A stretch of DNA of 64,000 bases from positions 1,812,001 through 1,876,000 of the forward strand of contig NZ_CP041742.1 of assembly GCF_007556775.1 (NCBI RefSeq). Reading direction: 5' to 3'. The position numbers and the translations under genes are program-made. Shown in pieces: positions 7,476 to 15,286 of this stretch; position 1 is the stretch's first letter; the number at the start of each line of letters is the position of its first letter. A model generated the notes under the pieces. That model was not told the DNA's origin. It did not search any database and saw only the letters and a list, made by a program, of their open reading frames with translations. Origin of the DNA: Lysobacter lycopersici (lineage in GTDB: Bacteria > Pseudomonadota > Gammaproteobacteria > Xanthomonadales > Xanthomonadaceae).

Positions 7476-10400
7476 GCCGCGCCTCCGTCGAAGACGCGCT
7501 GCGCGAGCGTCACGAATTCGTCGCCGAGCGCGTCGTCGCGCGCGGCCAGCATGTCGCCGCCGCGGAACGCGAGCCGGAACCACGGATCGTGGCCGTCGCC
7601 GTAGCCCTGGTAGCCGGAGAAGGCGGCGACCGCCGCTTTCCACGCATCCGCGTCGCCTTTCTCCTTCAATGCGCTGGAATACGCATATGCGGCGTCGGGC
7701 GCGAACGGCAGCGGCCGCGTCATGCCGTCGTCGAACATCGCGACCAGGCCGGCGATTCGATCGATCGCCGCTTCGCGCGCCGTCGCCGGCATGTCCTGCT
7801 GCTGCAGTTCGAGTTCGCCGTCGCGCGTTTCCTCGATCCAGAACACGCGCGTCCGCGCGCGTTCGCCGAGGACCGTGGCCAGCGCGAGGTGCTCGACCTG
7901 CGCGCGCAGCCAGTGCTTGCCCTTCATACTGCCGGCGAGCGCGACCGCGCGGCGGCCGTCGTGCACCTCCGGCAGGCGGATGTCGAACGCCACGCCGGGC
8001 AAGGCCAGCGAGGCCTCGATGCGTTCGCCCGGCGCATCGCCCCGCCATTGCGCGATCGCTTCGCGCAGCAGGGTGGCGCGCATGCGCGCGTGCGCGGCGG
8101 CGCCGGTGCCTTCGTGGCCCGGCGGCAGCAATCCGCGTGCGCGCAGTTCCGCATCGTCCAGCGTTTCGGCGACCAGCGCCGTGACCAGCGCATGCCGTTG
8201 CAGTGCGTCGTCGCCCTGCGGTTCGCGGTCGGCGTCGCGCGCGTCGTCGCGCCAGGGCAGCGCGAGTTCGAGCCGGCCGCGCAGGAACGCGCGCGGCGGA
8301 TTGCGCAGGAAGGCCTGCAGTTCCGCCAGCGACAGCGAACGGTCGCCTTCCACCGACGGCGGCGGCAGGGGCGCGGCGGCGAACACGGCCGGTGCGCGCA
8401 AGGCACGCTGCGTCGATGGCTGCCGCCACGCGGCGCGATACGAGAATCGCCGCGCATCGCCGGCACCGAAGGCCTGCGCCGAGAACGGCTGCAGCGAATG
8501 CGACAGCAGCAGCCGTTCGCGCGCATCGACGCCGGCGGGCAGGCAGCGCTGCGCCACGTCGAGCAGCTCGGACACCAGCGCCGAGGGCTCGCGCACGCTG
8601 CCGTCGCGCGCGTCGCGGCCGCCGTAACTCAGGTAGAACGCGTCGCCGGCCGCGGCCAGCAGCTGCAGGAACAGGAAGCGGTCGTCCTCGCGCACCGAAC
8701 GGTCGCCGAGCTTGCGCGTTGTTTCCGCGGCAAGGCGGTTGATGTCGCCCGGCGGTTCGCGCCGCGGGAACGCCTCGGCGTCCATGCCCAGCAGGCAGAC
8801 GACGCGGAACGGGATGGTGCGCAGCGGCACCATGCCGGCGAACGTCACGCCGCCGCCGAGGAAGGGCTGGTGCGGCGACGGTGCCTGCAGCGCATCGCCG
8901 AGCGCGGCGCGCACCACGTCCAATGCCAGCGGCCCGGCATCGGCGGCCTGGGTCGCGAAGCCGTCGAGCGCTTCGCGCACGATCCGCCGCGCCGCCTGTT
9001 CCGCATCGTCGGCCGGCGCCTTCGGCAACAGCGCGGCGAATTCGGCCGCGAGCCGGTCGCGCCATTCCGTGGCCGGATGTTCCTCGCGCATCCACGTCGA
9101 CAATCGGTGCAGCCGCGCGAGCAGGGCGAACAGCGCATCGAGCCGTTCCGCATCGGCGCCTTCCGCCACGGCGCAGGGCGCGATGAGGTTGCCCGCGGAA
9201 TCGGGGATGTCTTCGCTGTCGTCGCCGGTCGCGTAACCGAGCAGCAGGCGGTCGAGGCCGAACGCGAAGCTGTATTCGCGCCAGCGGCCGAGGCCGAGCG
9301 CTTCGCGCTGCGCTTCGTCCTCGCCCCAGGCGATGCCGGCGACGGCGAACCAGTCGCCGAGGCGATCGAGGTCGGATTCGGACAGGTCGAACGCGGCCAT
9401 CACCTCCGGCACCGCCAGCAGGTCGCGCACTTCCGACGCCGTGCGCCGCGCGTCGCGCAATTCCAGCAGCGACAGGAACAGCCCGACCAGCGGATGCGCC
9501 TGCGCCTGGGGCCGATCCGACAGCGTGTAGGGAATGTGCAACGGATCGTCGGCGGGGATGCCGCCGAACACCGCGCGCGCCAGCGGCAGGTAATCGCCGA
9601 TGTTCGGCGCCAGCACCGCGATCTCCTGCGGCCGCAACGGCGGATTGAAGCGCGCGCCTTCCGGCGTCGCCGGGTCGAGCATCGCGCGCAGGCGGTCGTG
9701 CAGCACCTCGACCTCGCGCAGCCGCGAATGGCAGGCGTGCACCTGCAAAGAAGAATCCGCTTCGTCGAAATTTTCGAGCGGCCGCGGCGCGGCGCGTTCG
9801 AACGCATCCGCCTGCAGCGCATGCAGCAGGGTGTCGCGCGCCGGCGCTGCGTACAGTTCGACCTCGCTCGCCGGTTGCACCAGATCGTAGGCGAACAGCT
9901 GCGCGTCGAAGTCGCGCCCCGCCGCGCCCCAGGCCTGCAGCAGCGGGTTGTCGTGCTGCGCGGCCGCGAGCGCCGCGGGCAGGGCGTCCACGCCGTCGCG
10001 CCGCAGCACGCCGCGCAACGCCTCGACGTCGCCCCAGTATTCGGCGCTCGGCGTCGGCCGGTGGAAATCGAGTTCGATCGACTGCGCGCAGACCGCGAGC
10101 AGCCGCAGCACGTCCGGCGACACATGCACGGTCGCGAACGCGGTCAGGCGCGCGGGCAATCCGGGCGGCGCGGTGCCGCTGCCGTCGTGGCGGCGCAGCC
10201 AGTCGCCGAGCAGGCGCGAGCGCGGCGGGCCGGCGCCATCGGCCAGCAGCCGCCGCCACAGTTCCGCCTGCCAGTCGTCGGGTGCCCCGCCCGCTTCCCA
10301 GTCTTCCAGCCACGACCGGCGATAGGCCTGGTAGCGGTCGAACGTCGACGCCAGCGATTCCGCCAGCCGCCAGCGCGCCAGTGCACGCGCACCCGTCGCG

Positions 10401-10753
10401 CGGTCGAGGTGTTCGCGCACGTCGGGCGGCGCGTCGTCGCCGAGCAGCGCGTACAGCCGCCAGCGCAGCCGCGCACCGTCCCAGGGCGAGGTTTCCGGCA
10501 GGCCGGCCACGTCGGCGCGCAGCAGTTCCCAGGTGAATTCCGATGGGGTCGGGAAGCGCAGGTTCGCGGCGATCCCCAGCTTGCGCGCCAGCCAGGCCTG
10601 CAGCCAGCGGCGCAGCGTCGGCTGTGGGATGAGGATGGTCTCCGGCGCCAGCGGCGCGTCCGCCGCGAGCGGGCGCGACAGGCGTTCGGCCAGGTGCGCG
10701 GCGAGCGCATCGAGCCGGTTGCTGGATACCAGATGGAATTCCCCCGCCTGCAT
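7472..10753 (-). CDS. recC: RecBCD exonuclease gamma subunit RecC
   Basis: 1093 residues. First gene of the recC-recB-recD operon. RecC is a helicase-like fold without ATPase function that splits the duplex and recognises Chi. The N-terminus (FHLVSSNRLDALAAHLAERL, then LIPQPTLRRWLQ) is typical of RecC, and EIAVLAPNIGDY in the middle is a conserved block. The ATG at 10751-10753 was chosen because that N-terminal block begins directly after it; the open frame continues upstream without similarity. mlaF starts divergently about 150 bp away. Confidence 0.93.
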   Translation of the reverse strand: MQAGEFHLVSSNRLDALAAHLAERLSRPLAADAPLAPETILIPQPTLRRWLQAWLARKLGIAANLRFPTPSEFTWELLRADVAGLPETSPWDGARLRWRLYALLGDDAPPDVREHLDRATGARALARWRLAESLASTFDRYQAYRRSWLEDWEAGGAPDDWQAELWRRLLADGAGPPRSRLLGDWLRRHDGSGTAPPGLPARLTAFATVHVSPDVLRLLAVCAQSIELDFHRPTPSAEYWGDVEALRGVLRRDGVDALPAALAAAQHDNPLLQAWGAAGRDFDAQLFAYDLVQPASEVELYAAPARDTLLHALQADAFERAAPRPLENFDEADSSLQVHACHSRLREVEVLHDRLRAMLDPATPEGARFNPPLRPQEIAVLAPNIGDYLPLARAVFGGIPADDPLHIPYTLSDRPQAQAHPLVGLFLSLLELRDARRTASEVRDLLAVPEVMAAFDLSESDLDRLGDWFAVAGIAWGEDEAQREALGLGRWREYSFAFGLDRLLLGYATGDDSEDIPDSAGNLIAPCAVAEGADAERLDALFALLARLHRLSTWMREEHPATEWRDRLAAEFAALLPKAPADDAEQAARRIVREALDGFATQAADAGPLALDVVRAALGDALQAPSPHQPFLGGGVTFAGMVPLRTIPFRVVCLLGMDAEAFPRREPPGDINRLAAETTRKLGDRSVREDDRFLFLQLLAAAGDAFYLSYGGRDARDGSVREPSALVSELLDVAQRCLPAGVDARERLLLSHSLQPFSAQAFGAGDARRFSYRAAWRQPSTQRALRAPAVFAAAPLPPPSVEGDRSLSLAELQAFLRNPPRAFLRGRLELALPWRDDARDADREPQGDDALQRHALVTALVAETLDDAELRARGLLPPGHEGTGAAAHARMRATLLREAIAQWRGDAPGERIEASLALPGVAFDIRLPEVHDGRRAVALAGSMKGKHWLRAQVEHLALATVLGERARTRVFWIEETRDGELELQQQDMPATAREAAIDRIAGLVAMFDDGMTRPLPFAPDAAYAYSSALKEKGDADAWKAAVAAFSGYQGYGDGHDPWFRLAFRGGDMLAARDDALGDEFVTLAQRVFDGGAA

Positions 10754-10904
10754 CCTCGAATGATGCCGCAGCGCCGTCGCATCCCGCGCGATGCGTCCGC
10801 GGTGCCGCGCGGATGCGACAATGCCCCGGCTCCGGCCGCATTCAGCCGGAACTCGCGACACTGCGCCGGTTGCGCCAGGGACCAGCGCGTTCCGACCCCA
10901 CACG

Positions 10905-11696
10905 ATGAGCGACGACACCCCCACCCCCGCCGTGCGTTTGCGCGATGTCCGCCTCGACCGCGGCGGCCGCACCGTGCTCGACGGCATCGATTTCGAGGCG
11001 CCGCGCGGCGGCATCGTCGCGGTGCTCGGCCCCTCGGGCAGCGGCAAGTCGACCCTGCTCGCCGCGCTCACCGGCGAACTGCCGCCGGCCGCGGGCACGG
11101 TCGAAGTGCTCGGGCAGGTCGTTCCGACCCGCCAGCGCGAATTGCTGGAACTGCGCAAGCACGTCGGCGTGCTGCTGCAGGGCAACGGCCTGCTCACCGA
11201 CCTCACCGCCGCCGAGAACGTGGCGCTGCCGCTGCGCACGCATGCGCGCCTGCCGAAACCGGTGCTCGACCGGCTGGTGGCGATGAAGCTCGGCGCGGTC
11301 GGCCTGCACGCCGCCGCGAACCTCTATCCGCGCGAACTCTCCGGCGGCATGGCGCGGCGCGTGGCGCTGGCGCGCGCGCTGGCCCTCGACCCGCCCTTGA
11401 TGATCTACGACGAACCGCTGACCGGGCTCGACCCCATCGCCGCGGGCGTGATCATGCGATTGATCGCGCGGCTCAACGCCAGCCTCGGCATGACCAGCAT
11501 CATCGTCAGCCACCACGTGCACGAAACCCTGCCGATCAGCGATCGCGCCATCGTGATCGCGAATGGCGGCATCGTGTTCTCGGGCACGCCGGCCGAACTC
11601 GAGCGCAGCGAGGATCCGCTGATCCGCCAGTTCCTCGCCGGCAGTCCCGATGGCCCGATTCGTTTCGACGGCGCCCTCGGCGCGGAGGCGGCGTGA
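10905..11696 (+). CDS. mlaF: Phospholipid transport ABC ATPase MlaF
   Basis: 263 residues. ATPase of the MlaFEDB inner-membrane complex, which moves phospholipids between the membranes to keep outer-membrane lipid asymmetry. Walker A GPSGSGKST is at 42-50, the signature LSGGMARR and Walker B LMIYDEP follow, then the switch histidine in IVSHH. The ATG at 10905 (MSDDTP) is favoured over upstream in-frame codons, which would add an unrelated Arg/Pro-rich tail. It heads mlaFEDCBA. Its stop TGA (11694-11696) is followed immediately by a 16-bp direct repeat and a REPIN-like insert that separate it from mlaE. Confidence 0.93.
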   Translation: MSDDTPTPAVRLRDVRLDRGGRTVLDGIDFEAPRGGIVAVLGPSGSGKSTLLAALTGELPPAAGTVEVLGQVVPTRQRELLELRKHVGVLLQGNGLLTDLTAAENVALPLRTHARLPKPVLDRLVAMKLGAVGLHAAANLYPRELSGGMARRVALARALALDPPLMIYDEPLTGLDPIAAGVIMRLIARLNASLGMTSIIVSHHVHETLPISDRAIVIANGGIVFSGTPAELERSEDPLIRQFLAGSPDGPIRFDGALGAEAA

Positions 11697-11699
11697 TGC

Positions 11700-11823
11700 A
11701 GCCCCAAACCATCCTTTTGCCGTCGTCCCAGCGAACGCTGGGACCCATTTTGACTTTCAGCCCCAAGTCCCTGGCGAAGAGCAAGATGGATGCCTGCTTG
11801 CGCTGGCATGACGGGCAAATTTT
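11700..11823. repeat. REPIN-like palindromic insert between mlaF and mlaE
   Basis: Two hairpins face each other: GTCCCAGCG-AA-CGCTGGGAC at 11725-11744 and an imperfect ATGCC...GGCAT hairpin at 11790-11809. The outer ends read CGTC...GACG in opposite orientation, and inner flanks (ATTTTGACTTT and, reversed, ATCTTGCTCTT) resemble each other. The insert is bounded by identical 16-bp copies of GGAGGCGGCGTGATGC (11684-11699 and 11824-11839). No coding frame is present. Confidence 0.75.
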
Positions 11824-11835
11824 GGAGGCGGCGTG

Positions 11836-12585
11836 ATGCCGTTCGTTGCCGCCACCCGCTCGCTCGGCCGTGCCGGACTGTTCTCGCTGTCGGTGCTGCG
11901 CGCGTCGAAACCGACCGCGGATTTCTTCGCCGAGCTGGTGCGCGAGATCTACAAGATCGGCGCGCGCAGCCTGCCGATCATCGCGGTCGGCGGCGCCTTC
12001 GTCGGCTTGTCGGTCACGCTGCTTGGTTATCGCGCGCTGGATACCTACGGCGCGTCGAACCAGATCAGCGCGCTGGTCGGGTTGGGCCTGTATCGCGAAC
12101 TCGCGCCGGTGCTGACCGCGTTGCTGTTCATCGGCCGCGCGGGTTCGTCGATTGCCGCCGAACTCGGGCTGATGCGCGCCACCGACCAGATCACCGCGCT
12201 CGGGCTGATGGCGATCGATCCGGTGGCGAAGGCGGTGGCGCCGCGCTTCTGGGCCGCGATCATTTGCGTACCGCTGCTCACCGCGTTCTTCTGCACCTTC
12301 GCGATCTGCGCCAGCTGGTTCGAGGCGGTGCGCGTGATCGGCCTCGACGGCGGCGCGTTCTGGCAGGTGATGAAGGACGCGGTCGACTTCGACAAGGATT
12401 TCGTCTTCGCCTTCGTCAAGGCGGCGGTGTTCGGCGGTACCGCGGCGCTGGTCGCGGCCTACGTCGGCTTCCACGCCGAGCCGACGATCGAAGGCACCTC
12501 GGTCGCGACCACGCGCGCGGTGGTGAACGCCTCGCTGTTGGTGCTGATGTTCAACTTCGTTTTGTCCGCGTTTTTGTTCCGATGA
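11836..12585 (+). CDS. mlaE: Phospholipid transport ABC permease MlaE
   Basis: 249 residues of the MlaE/YrbE permease family, the membrane subunit paired with MlaF. Conserved blocks are seen in IIAVGGAFVGLSVTLLGY and ELAPVLTALLFIGRAGSSI, with RATDQITALGLMAIDP further on. The ATG at 11836 has GGAGG 7 bp upstream; a GTG directly before it is in frame but has poorer spacing. The ribosome site lies in the second copy of the 16-bp duplication, so expression of mlaE survived the insertion. Its stop is followed by a second REPIN before mlaD. Confidence 0.93.
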   Translation: MPFVAATRSLGRAGLFSLSVLRASKPTADFFAELVREIYKIGARSLPIIAVGGAFVGLSVTLLGYRALDTYGASNQISALVGLGLYRELAPVLTALLFIGRAGSSIAAELGLMRATDQITALGLMAIDPVAKAVAPRFWAAIICVPLLTAFFCTFAICASWFEAVRVIGLDGGAFWQVMKDAVDFDKDFVFAFVKAAVFGGTAALVAAYVGFHAEPTIEGTSVATTRAVVNASLLVLMFNFVLSAFLFR

Positions 12586-12611
12586 ACGCGAATCCGCATT
12601 TCGCTTTTGCT

Positions 12612-12702
12612 CGTCATCCCGGCGCAGGCCGGGATCCAGTGTCTTTCGCTCGATCCGGCATCAGGGCAAAGACACTGGATTCCCGCTTTCGCGGGAATGA
12701 CG
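12612..12702. repeat. REPIN: two inverted 35-bp REP arms between mlaE and mlaD
   Basis: Left arm (12612-12646) begins CGTCATCCCGG and ends CCAGTGTCTTT. The right arm (12668-12702) is the same motif reversed, beginning AAAGACACTGG and ending GGGAATGACG. Each arm has its own GC-rich hairpin, and a 21-bp spacer lies between. This is the classical layout of a REP doublet. It fills most of the 142-bp mlaE-mlaD gap. Confidence 0.85.
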
Positions 12703-12727
12703 GCTTGGATCAATTGAGGAAATGACC

Positions 12728-13240
12728 ATGTCCCTCCGTGGCCCACGTCTCGAATTCGCGGTCGGCGCCTTCCTGCTGCTGGCGCTGGCCTCGCTGCTGG
12801 TGCTCGCGCTGGCCTCGACCAATGGCCGCTTCGACCTCGGCGGCGGCGGCAGCTATCCGCTGAAGGCGCGCTTCACCAACATCGGCCAGTTGCGGCTCGC
12901 CGCGCCGGTGAAGATCGGCGGCGTCACCATCGGCCGCGTGGCGAAGATCGACCTCGACCCGGTCAAGCTCGACTCGGTGCTGACGCTCGACATCGACGAC
13001 CGCTACAAGGACCTCCCGGCCGACACCTCGGCGGGCATCCTCACCGCAGGCCTGCTCGGCGAAAGCTTCGTCGGGCTGTCGCCGGGCGGCGACCCGGAAC
13101 CGCTCAAGCCGGGCGACGAGATCGCCTACACCACGCCTTCGGTCGACCTGATCCAGATGGTCGGCAAGTACATGTTCAGCGGCGGGGGCTCATCCTCCGC
13201 GCCCGCAAAGCCCGCTCCTGAAACGGAACCCCCGCAATGA
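12728..13240 (+). CDS. mlaD: Mla substrate-binding protein MlaD (MCE domain)
   Basis: 170 residues: one N-terminal membrane segment rich in Leu/Ala (about residues 8-28) and one MCE domain (LKARFTNIGQL to LSPGGDPEPL). MlaD forms the periplasmic lipid-carrying ring on MlaFE. GAGGA at 12716-12720 fits ATG 12728 (7-bp spacing) better than ATG 12722 (1 bp). The C-terminal tail is Ser/Ala/Pro rich. The stop overlaps mlaC as ATGA. Confidence 0.9.
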   Translation: MSLRGPRLEFAVGAFLLLALASLLVLALASTNGRFDLGGGGSYPLKARFTNIGQLRLAAPVKIGGVTIGRVAKIDLDPVKLDSVLTLDIDDRYKDLPADTSAGILTAGLLGESFVGLSPGGDPEPLKPGDEIAYTTPSVDLIQMVGKYMFSGGGSSSAPAKPAPETEPPQ

Positions 13241-13884
13241 AAGCCGTCCTGACCGCCCTCGCCCTTGCCTGCGCCACCCTGGCCGTCGCGGCCACCGCGC
13301 CGGTGCAGGCCGCCACGGCCGCCGCCGCGATGCCCGCGCCCTCGCGCATGGTGCTGGACAACAGCACCCGCGTGATCGCTTCGCTGGAAAAGCGCCGCGC
13401 CGAGTTCAATCGCAACCCGGCCGCGCTGCGCAGCTTCATTTCCAGCGAGTTCAGCCAGATGTTCGACAAGGACTACGCCGCGCGCCAGGTGTTGGGTCGC
13501 CACGCGCGCGGCGCCACTGACGCCGACGTGGCCAACTTCGCCGACGCGCTCACCAACAACCTGATGCAGCGCTACGGCTCCTCGCTGCTCGCGTTCAACA
13601 CCAAGCTCACCGCGCGGGTGAAGTCGCAGAGCGACCTGCCGCGCGGGCTGGGCGTGAAGGTGTCCAGCGAGCTGGTGCGCAGCGGCGGCGAACCGATCCC
13701 GGTCGACTACCTGCTGCGCCAGTCCGGCGGCACGTGGAAGGTGTTCGACGTGATGGTGGAAGGCGTGTCGTTCGTGCAGACCTTCCGCGCCCAGTTCGAC
13801 GCCGAGCTGCAGAACAAGACCATCGCCCAGGTCGCGCAGGAACTGCGCAACGGCAGCCTCCAGGCCGATGCGAACAGCCACTGA
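13237..13884 (+). CDS. mlaC: Periplasmic phospholipid shuttle MlaC
   Basis: 215 residues with a signal peptide (hydrophobic stretch to about residue 25, AQAA-type cleavage region). The MlaC/Ttg2D fold is recognised from FISSEFSQMFDKDYAARQVLG and the late block YLLRQSGGTWKVFDVMVEGVSF (split here: YLLRQSGGTWK, then VFDVMVEGVS). It carries phospholipids across the periplasm between MlaA and MlaFEDB. The start overlaps mlaD (ATGA), and its end overlaps mlaB by 17 bp. Confidence 0.92.
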   Translation: MKAVLTALALACATLAVAATAPVQAATAAAAMPAPSRMVLDNSTRVIASLEKRRAEFNRNPAALRSFISSEFSQMFDKDYAARQVLGRHARGATDADVANFADALTNNLMQRYGSSLLAFNTKLTARVKSQSDLPRGLGVKVSSELVRSGGEPIPVDYLLRQSGGTWKVFDVMVEGVSFVQTFRAQFDAELQNKTIAQVAQELRNGSLQADANSH

Positions 13885-14161
13885 CGCCGCGCGCGTCGTC
13901 CGCGAGGGCGACGCGTTGCGTTTCCACGGACCGGTGCTGCGCGACCGCGTCGCCACGCTGTGGCTGGCCGCGATCCCGCTGCTCGCGGGCGCGGCCACGC
14001 TCGACCTCGGCGGGGTGACCGAGCTCGACAGCGCCGGGCTGGCGCTGTTCGGCGAACTGATGCAGCGCAACGCCGCATTGCAACTGGCCGCGACGCCCGC
14101 GGATTTCGAGGCGCTGCGCCAGGCCTACCGATTGGACACCCGGCTGCAGCCGCTGGCCTGA
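13868..14161 (+). CDS. mlaB: Mla complex STAS-domain protein MlaB
   Basis: 97 residues. STAS fold with LDLGGVTELDSAGLALFGEL, the segment containing the conserved Asp-Ser of anti-sigma antagonist-like domains. MlaB binds MlaF and supports assembly and activity of the transporter. It overlaps the end of mlaC by 17 bp, which supports the ATG at 13868. Confidence 0.88.
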   Translation: MRTATDAARVVREGDALRFHGPVLRDRVATLWLAAIPLLAGAATLDLGGVTELDSAGLALFGELMQRNAALQLAATPADFEALRQAYRLDTRLQPLA

Positions 14162-14194
14162 CGGCCGCCGCGCGCCAGCGGTTAAACTGACGCC

Positions 14195-15283
14195 ATGCGC
14201 CCCCACGCATTCCTCCCCGCCCGCCTCGTCGCGGTTGCGTTTCTCGCCGCCATGCTCGGCGCCTGCGCGAGCGCCGGCAGCGCGCGCGCGAATGCCGATG
14301 GCGACGCCTCGGTGCCGGTGTCCACCGCCGCGCCGACGACGCCTGCGACCACGACCACGACCACGCCTGCGAACGCCGATGCCGTCGCTCCGATGGCGAA
14401 CGCCGACGACGGCGCGACGACCGCGATCGCCGACGAAACGCCTTCGACGGCTCCGGTCGATGCGACGAACGCGCCTGCCGCCACCGACGCGACCACGCAG
14501 GCCGAGGACGACTACGCCGCGATCTACGGCAGCGATGCCGACGCGACTTCGGCGAACGGGCGCAACCCGAGCGATCCGTGGGAACCGTTCAACCGCCACG
14601 TGCACCACTTCAACAACGGCGTCGACCGTTATATCGCCAAGCCGCTGGCGCGCGGCTACATGAAGATCGCGCCGCCGCCGGTGCGGCTGGGCATCGGCAA
14701 TTTCTTCAGCAACCTCGGCCAGCCGGTCAGCGCGATCAACGCGCTGCTGCAGGGCCGGCCGAAGCAGGCCGGGCAATCGCTGGGCCGCTTCGCGGTGAAC
14801 TTCACCATCGGCGTGCTCGGCTTCTTCGACCCGGCGACGCGCTTCGGCATCCCCAACCGCAGCGAGGATTTCGGGCAGACGCTGGCGCGCTGGGGCTGGA
14901 AACGTTCGCGTTACCTCGAATTGCCCTTCCTCGGCCCGCGCACCCTGCGCGATGCCTTCGGCGGCGCGGTCGAGGCGCCGCTGTCGCCGCTGGCGCAGAT
15001 CGAGGAAGACCGCGTGCGCGTGTTCCTGCAGGGCCTGCAGTTGGTCGACCTGCGCACCAACCTGTTCGCCGCCGACAGTTTCCGCGAAGACGCCTACGAC
15101 GATTACGCCCTGACCCGCGACGCGTGGCTGCAGCGCCGGAATTACCAGATCGACACCAACAATTCCGATGCCGACGCGGCGCTGCCATCGTACCTGCAGG
15201 ACGATTCCGCGCCCGCTTCGACGACACCGGATTCGAGCATCAATCCACCGCAGGACACGCCGGCGCCGCAACCGGCGCATTGA
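14195..15283 (+). CDS. mlaA: Outer-membrane lipoprotein MlaA (VacJ)
   Basis: 362 residues. Lipoprotein signal with lipobox LGAC (Cys24). A long Ala/Thr/Asp-rich linker (about residues 25-110) precedes the MlaA domain, which begins at DPWEPFNRHVHHFN and continues through RFAVNFTIGVLGFFDPA. MlaA removes misplaced phospholipids from the outer leaflet of the outer membrane. The linker and acidic C-terminal tail make it longer than the roughly 250-residue E. coli protein. Last gene of mlaFEDCBA; rmuC is convergent, 3 bp away. Confidence 0.93.
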   Translation: MRPHAFLPARLVAVAFLAAMLGACASAGSARANADGDASVPVSTAAPTTPATTTTTTPANADAVAPMANADDGATTAIADETPSTAPVDATNAPAATDATTQAEDDYAAIYGSDADATSANGRNPSDPWEPFNRHVHHFNNGVDRYIAKPLARGYMKIAPPPVRLGIGNFFSNLGQPVSAINALLQGRPKQAGQSLGRFAVNFTIGVLGFFDPATRFGIPNRSEDFGQTLARWGWKRSRYLELPFLGPRTLRDAFGGAVEAPLSPLAQIEEDRVRVFLQGLQLVDLRTNLFAADSFREDAYDDYALTRDAWLQRRNYQIDTNNSDADAALPSYLQDDSAPASTTPDSSINPPQDTPAPQPAH

Positions 15284-15286
15284 GCC

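Noticed and set aside
4131-10841. Very long open frame of more than 2200 codons on the minus strand
   Set aside because: It is the recB frame continuing open through recC because of the high-GC codon bias. The recC frame carries the conserved protein, and the recB start is fixed by the ATGA overlap.
11700-11823. Insert between mlaF and mlaE as a small RNA or short gene
   Set aside because: The paired hairpins and flanking duplication are explained by a REP-type element; no promoter or frame was seen.
2491-11836. Long plus-strand open frames opposite recBCD
   Set aside because: They are antisense shadows rich in Arg, Ala, Gly and Gln without conserved motifs, lying opposite clear genes.
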